This document shows positions 6,028 to 7,552 of a stretch of DNA of 7,552 nt, in pieces. Positions within the stretch are counted from its first letter, which is position 1; each line of letters opens with the position of its first letter. The DNA is taken from the NCBI GenBank assembly GCA_036639635.1, contig JAVWIF010000073.1:1-7552 (forward strand), read 5' to 3'. A model generated the notes under the pieces. The model was not told the origin of the DNA, searched no databases, and worked only from the letters and a program-made list of their open reading frames with translations. The stretch is from JAVWIF01 sp036639635. Its GTDB lineage: Bacteria; Bacillota_I; Bacilli_A; Erysipelotrichales; Erysipelotrichaceae. Made by a program: the position numbers and the translations under genes.

Positions 6028-6555
6028 CTATTGTTTTACAACTGCTTCAAATCTACAAACACGTGATCCTGTTGCCCAACAATCTACTTCGCTAACAATA
6101 TATTCTTTTTTTGTATATTCTTTCAAAATTCCTGCCAAAAACCCTTCATCATAATTACACACCGTAACACCGCTCACTGGAAGTCCTGAGCAATCTAAGT
6201 CTTCACCAATCGTTAACACAGCATTCCCCGTAATTTCATCAAATGCTTCAATTCTTAAAATCCCAATTTTATTTTCCTGCAAAACACACTGTAAATGTGT
6301 CATAAAATCATTCATCACCAGAGATAAATCCAACATATTTTTCGCAAACTCTCGACCAGCAAGCTCTCCAGAATTACGAAATATTTCAATCATTTTCTCA
6401 TTACCAAATTGCCTAATCAGTTCATCCTTTAACGTATACTGTAATAATCGATACACCAACACAGGCATGTCCTCTCCTAAATTTTTTCGTCCTTTTGCTA
6501 CATCACCAATAGAGTTCCATCCAAATCTATCTTCTTTTTCTGTATCTGTTTTCAT
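6028..6555 (-). CDS. stand-alone V4R (4-vinyl reductase type) sensor protein
   Basis: A 175-residue cytosolic V4R-domain protein. Family marks are RKNLGEDMPVLVYRL near the start (about 23-37), IGILRIEAFDE, EDLDCSGLP (118-126), YDEGFLAGIL and DCWATGSRVCRF at the end. Cys133, Glu156, Cys159 and Cys167 have the spacing C-x22-E-x2-C-x7-C, which to my recollection is exactly that of the zinc ligands in MopR (C155, E178, C181, C189). V4R domains bind small hydrophobic ligands in regulators such as DmpR and XylR. Here the domain has no output domain, so the cyclase encoded one base downstream is the likely partner. I chose Met at 6555 because GAGG lies six bases before it; the frame opens at ATG 6567 without a ribosome binding site. 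The ligand is unknown. Family assignment is firm, partnership is inferred. Confidence 0.88.
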   Translation of the reverse strand: MKTDTEKEDRFGWNSIGDVAKGRKNLGEDMPVLVYRLLQYTLKDELIRQFGNEKMIEIFRNSGELAGREFAKNMLDLSLVMNDFMTHLQCVLQENKIGILRIEAFDEITGNAVLTIGEDLDCSGLPVSGVTVCNYDEGFLAGILKEYTKKEYIVSEVDCWATGSRVCRFEAVVKQ

Positions 6556-6634
6556 AAACTCCCTCATTTCTTTTATTTTATCAATTTATTTTCCCTTTCC
6601 CCTGCTTTCTTAGCCTATTCATCTTGTTTATTAA

Positions 6635-6663
6635 AGTATAACGCAACTATCTTTTGTTGTAAA
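6635..6663 (-). promoter_or_regulatory. sigma-A promoter of the V4R-GGDEF operon
   Basis: TTTACA (6658-6663), a 17-base spacer and TATACT (6635-6640) on the minus strand. Transcription would start near 6628, giving a leader of about 70 bases with purine-rich runs before ATG 6555. Confidence 0.7.
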
Positions 6664-6672
6664 TTATTATCC

Positions 6673-6689
6673 TATTGATTAATTCAATA
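6673..6689. repeat. 17-base palindrome upstream of the V4R promoter
   Basis: TATTGATTAATTCAATA is a perfect 6-bp inverted repeat around five bases. It lies nine bases upstream of the -35 box of the V4R operon and 12 bases past the stop of the membrane-protein gene. It could be an operator site or a weak terminator; it has no following T-run on the minus strand. Confidence 0.4.
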
Positions 6690-6701
6690 ACAAACTATCA
6701 T

Positions 6702-7403
6702 TTATTTATTATGTACCATATTAGGATAGATTTTATATAAATATTCATCTGTATATATATTATCACAAATCTCACCGATAAAGGTCATTGGATTTTTTCC
6801 AGCTTTACGATTTGCTTGTCTAAACAAAGCAGTATAAGAAACAATCATATTCAATATCATAAACACTAACAATATTGGATATACTACCTTTCCCACTTTA
6901 AAAGGAACTTTTTCAATTATTTTTGACAAGAGAGGATACAATATATACATAATTACCATCCCACCAACACCCCAAAACAACATAAAAGGAACAGTCGTTC
7001 TACCTCCGATATTCAAAAAGTATCCTGTATAATCCCAAGATGTCGCATTAAATAACATTTCGCCTATCCAGCTAAGCAAAAACTCCGCAACTCCGCCAAT
7101 AAAACAACTCCAAAAATAAGTGAAATACCATTTTCGTCCCTTTATATTCCGTCCTAAAATTGCAATAAATCCAGCGAATCCAAATCCATAAATAGGATTA
7201 AACGGTCCATATATTAATCCTGAACGTGATTCCCAAACGCCTTTTGTACATAGTGTTAAAATCTCTTCATAGTATGTTCCAACAATACAACCTATACAAA
7301 AAAACACAAATATTTTCGCAAAGCAATACCCTTGTGCAAATATTCGCTTCCCTTTATCATCATTTAATTTATTATAAAATCTTCTTTTTATAAATTCCTC
7401 CAT
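6702..7403 (-). CDS. CmpB-type (PF06541) integral membrane protein
   Basis: A 233-residue membrane protein of the family named putative ABC-transporter type IV or CmpB; transport by such proteins is not well shown, and no ATPase gene is nearby. About five membrane helices can be seen at residues 30-52, 66-84, 94-118, 137-160 and 173-194. Family motifs are GPFNPIYGFG (66-75), SWIGEMLF then WDYTGYFLNIGGR (109-135), and the FWG in helix four. The N-terminus is basic. The frame is open to ATG 7430, but that codon lacks a ribosome binding site, while ATG 7403 has AAGGA eight bases upstream, so I use 7403. A weak promoter with TACAAT (complement of 7448-7453) may drive it. It is followed by the V4R operon on the same strand, which has its own promoter, so a shared function is not implied. 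Confidence 0.82.
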   Translation of the reverse strand: MEEFIKRRFYNKLNDDKGKRIFAQGYCFAKIFVFFCIGCIVGTYYEEILTLCTKGVWESRSGLIYGPFNPIYGFGFAGFIAILGRNIKGRKWYFTYFWSCFIGGVAEFLLSWIGEMLFNATSWDYTGYFLNIGGRTTVPFMLFWGVGGMVIMYILYPLLSKIIEKVPFKVGKVVYPILLVFMILNMIVSYTALFRQANRKAGKNPMTFIGEICDNIYTDEYLYKIYPNMVHNK

Positions 7404-7470
7404 ATTCTTTATCCTTTTATCTCTCTTCATATATATAGTAACACATTATTGTATCTGACACATAGAAAAC

Positions 7471-7517
7471 GAATAAAGAAAGTAGATTTAACCCTTTCTC
7501 TATCCGTCTCTTTATTC
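7471..7517 (-). terminator. inverted repeat, possible weak terminator
   Basis: GAATAAAGA (7471-7479) and TCTTTATTC (7509-7517) are a perfect 9-bp inverted repeat with a 29-base loop. An alternative smaller hairpin (AGAAAG/CTTTCT) can form within it. On the minus strand GTTTTC follows, so it may end the transcript of the gene at the right edge. The long loop and poor T-run make this uncertain, and the left arm overlaps where a -35 box for the membrane-protein gene would be. Confidence 0.35.
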
Positions 7518-7552
7518 TATAACTAAATCTTCACCATTTGAAGCAATCACTT
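7512..7552 (-). CDS. possible C-terminus of a gene cut by the window edge
   Basis: On the minus strand, one frame reads VIASNGEDLVIE and then TAA (7512-7514). The other two frames give no comparable tail. Twelve codons are too few to identify a family or to be sure it is coding. The inverted repeat placed over its stop codon supports a gene end here. Confidence 0.3.
   Translation of the reverse strand, partial: VIASNGEDLVIE

Noticed and set aside
5807..6154. Plus-strand frame of 115 codons opposite the cyclase and V4R genes
   Set aside because: It spans the junction of two well-supported minus-strand genes and its product resembles no family; a shadow.
6581..6622. 13-codon basic peptide frame in the leader of the V4R operon
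   Set aside because: It has no ribosome binding site and a length expected by chance; not called as a leader peptide.

Overview
The window is an AT-rich chromosomal stretch from a low-GC Gram-positive anaerobe, most likely class Clostridia and possibly Lachnospirales. This rests on Firmicute-type tRNAs with encoded CCA ends, strong AGGAGG-type ribosome binding sites, a DarA/PstA-type cyclic-di-AMP receptor, a CmpB-type membrane protein and a V4R plus HAMP-PAS-GGDEF gene pair of a sort I associate with that group. The genus cannot be read from the sequence. No insertion sequence, CRISPR array, phage gene or rRNA gene is visible.

Layout: bases 1-413 hold no gene I can support. Bases 414-1050 are a minus-strand tRNA operon with a near-consensus promoter (TTGACA-17-TATTAT), then tRNA-Val(TAC), Thr(TGT), Tyr(GTA), Gln(TTG), Lys(TTT), Gly(TCC), and a rho-independent terminator. 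Bases 1202-3368 carry three minus-strand genes: a Cys-rich/pentapeptide-repeat protein, a lipoprotein with a transglutaminase-like Cys-His-Asp triad, and a small divergent DarA-like protein. Diverging from them is the only plus-strand gene (3451-4737). It is an unrecognised 428-residue protein that appears to consist of three diverged copies of one module. A long hairpin (4739-4779) separates it from the convergent signalling pair that follows.

Bases 4794-6663 are a two-gene operon on the minus strand: a stand-alone V4R sensor protein followed, after one base, by a soluble HAMP-PAS-GGDEF diguanylate cyclase. The V4R protein keeps a C-x22-E-x2-C-x7-C pattern that matches the zinc site of phenol-sensing V4R domains. 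The natural reading is that the sensor binds a small molecule and controls c-di-GMP synthesis by the cyclase. A predicted five-helix membrane protein of the CmpB/PF06541 family lies upstream (6702-7403). The last bases may be the end of another minus-strand gene.

Three coding starts are better placed inside the longest open frame on ribosome-binding-site evidence, including one TTG start that turns the lipoprotein N-terminus into a regular signal peptide. Less certain changes apply to the membrane protein and possibly the cyclase. The most promising material for new biology is the V4R-GGDEF pair, the three-module protein, and the DarA homologue whose ligand-loop residues have changed.
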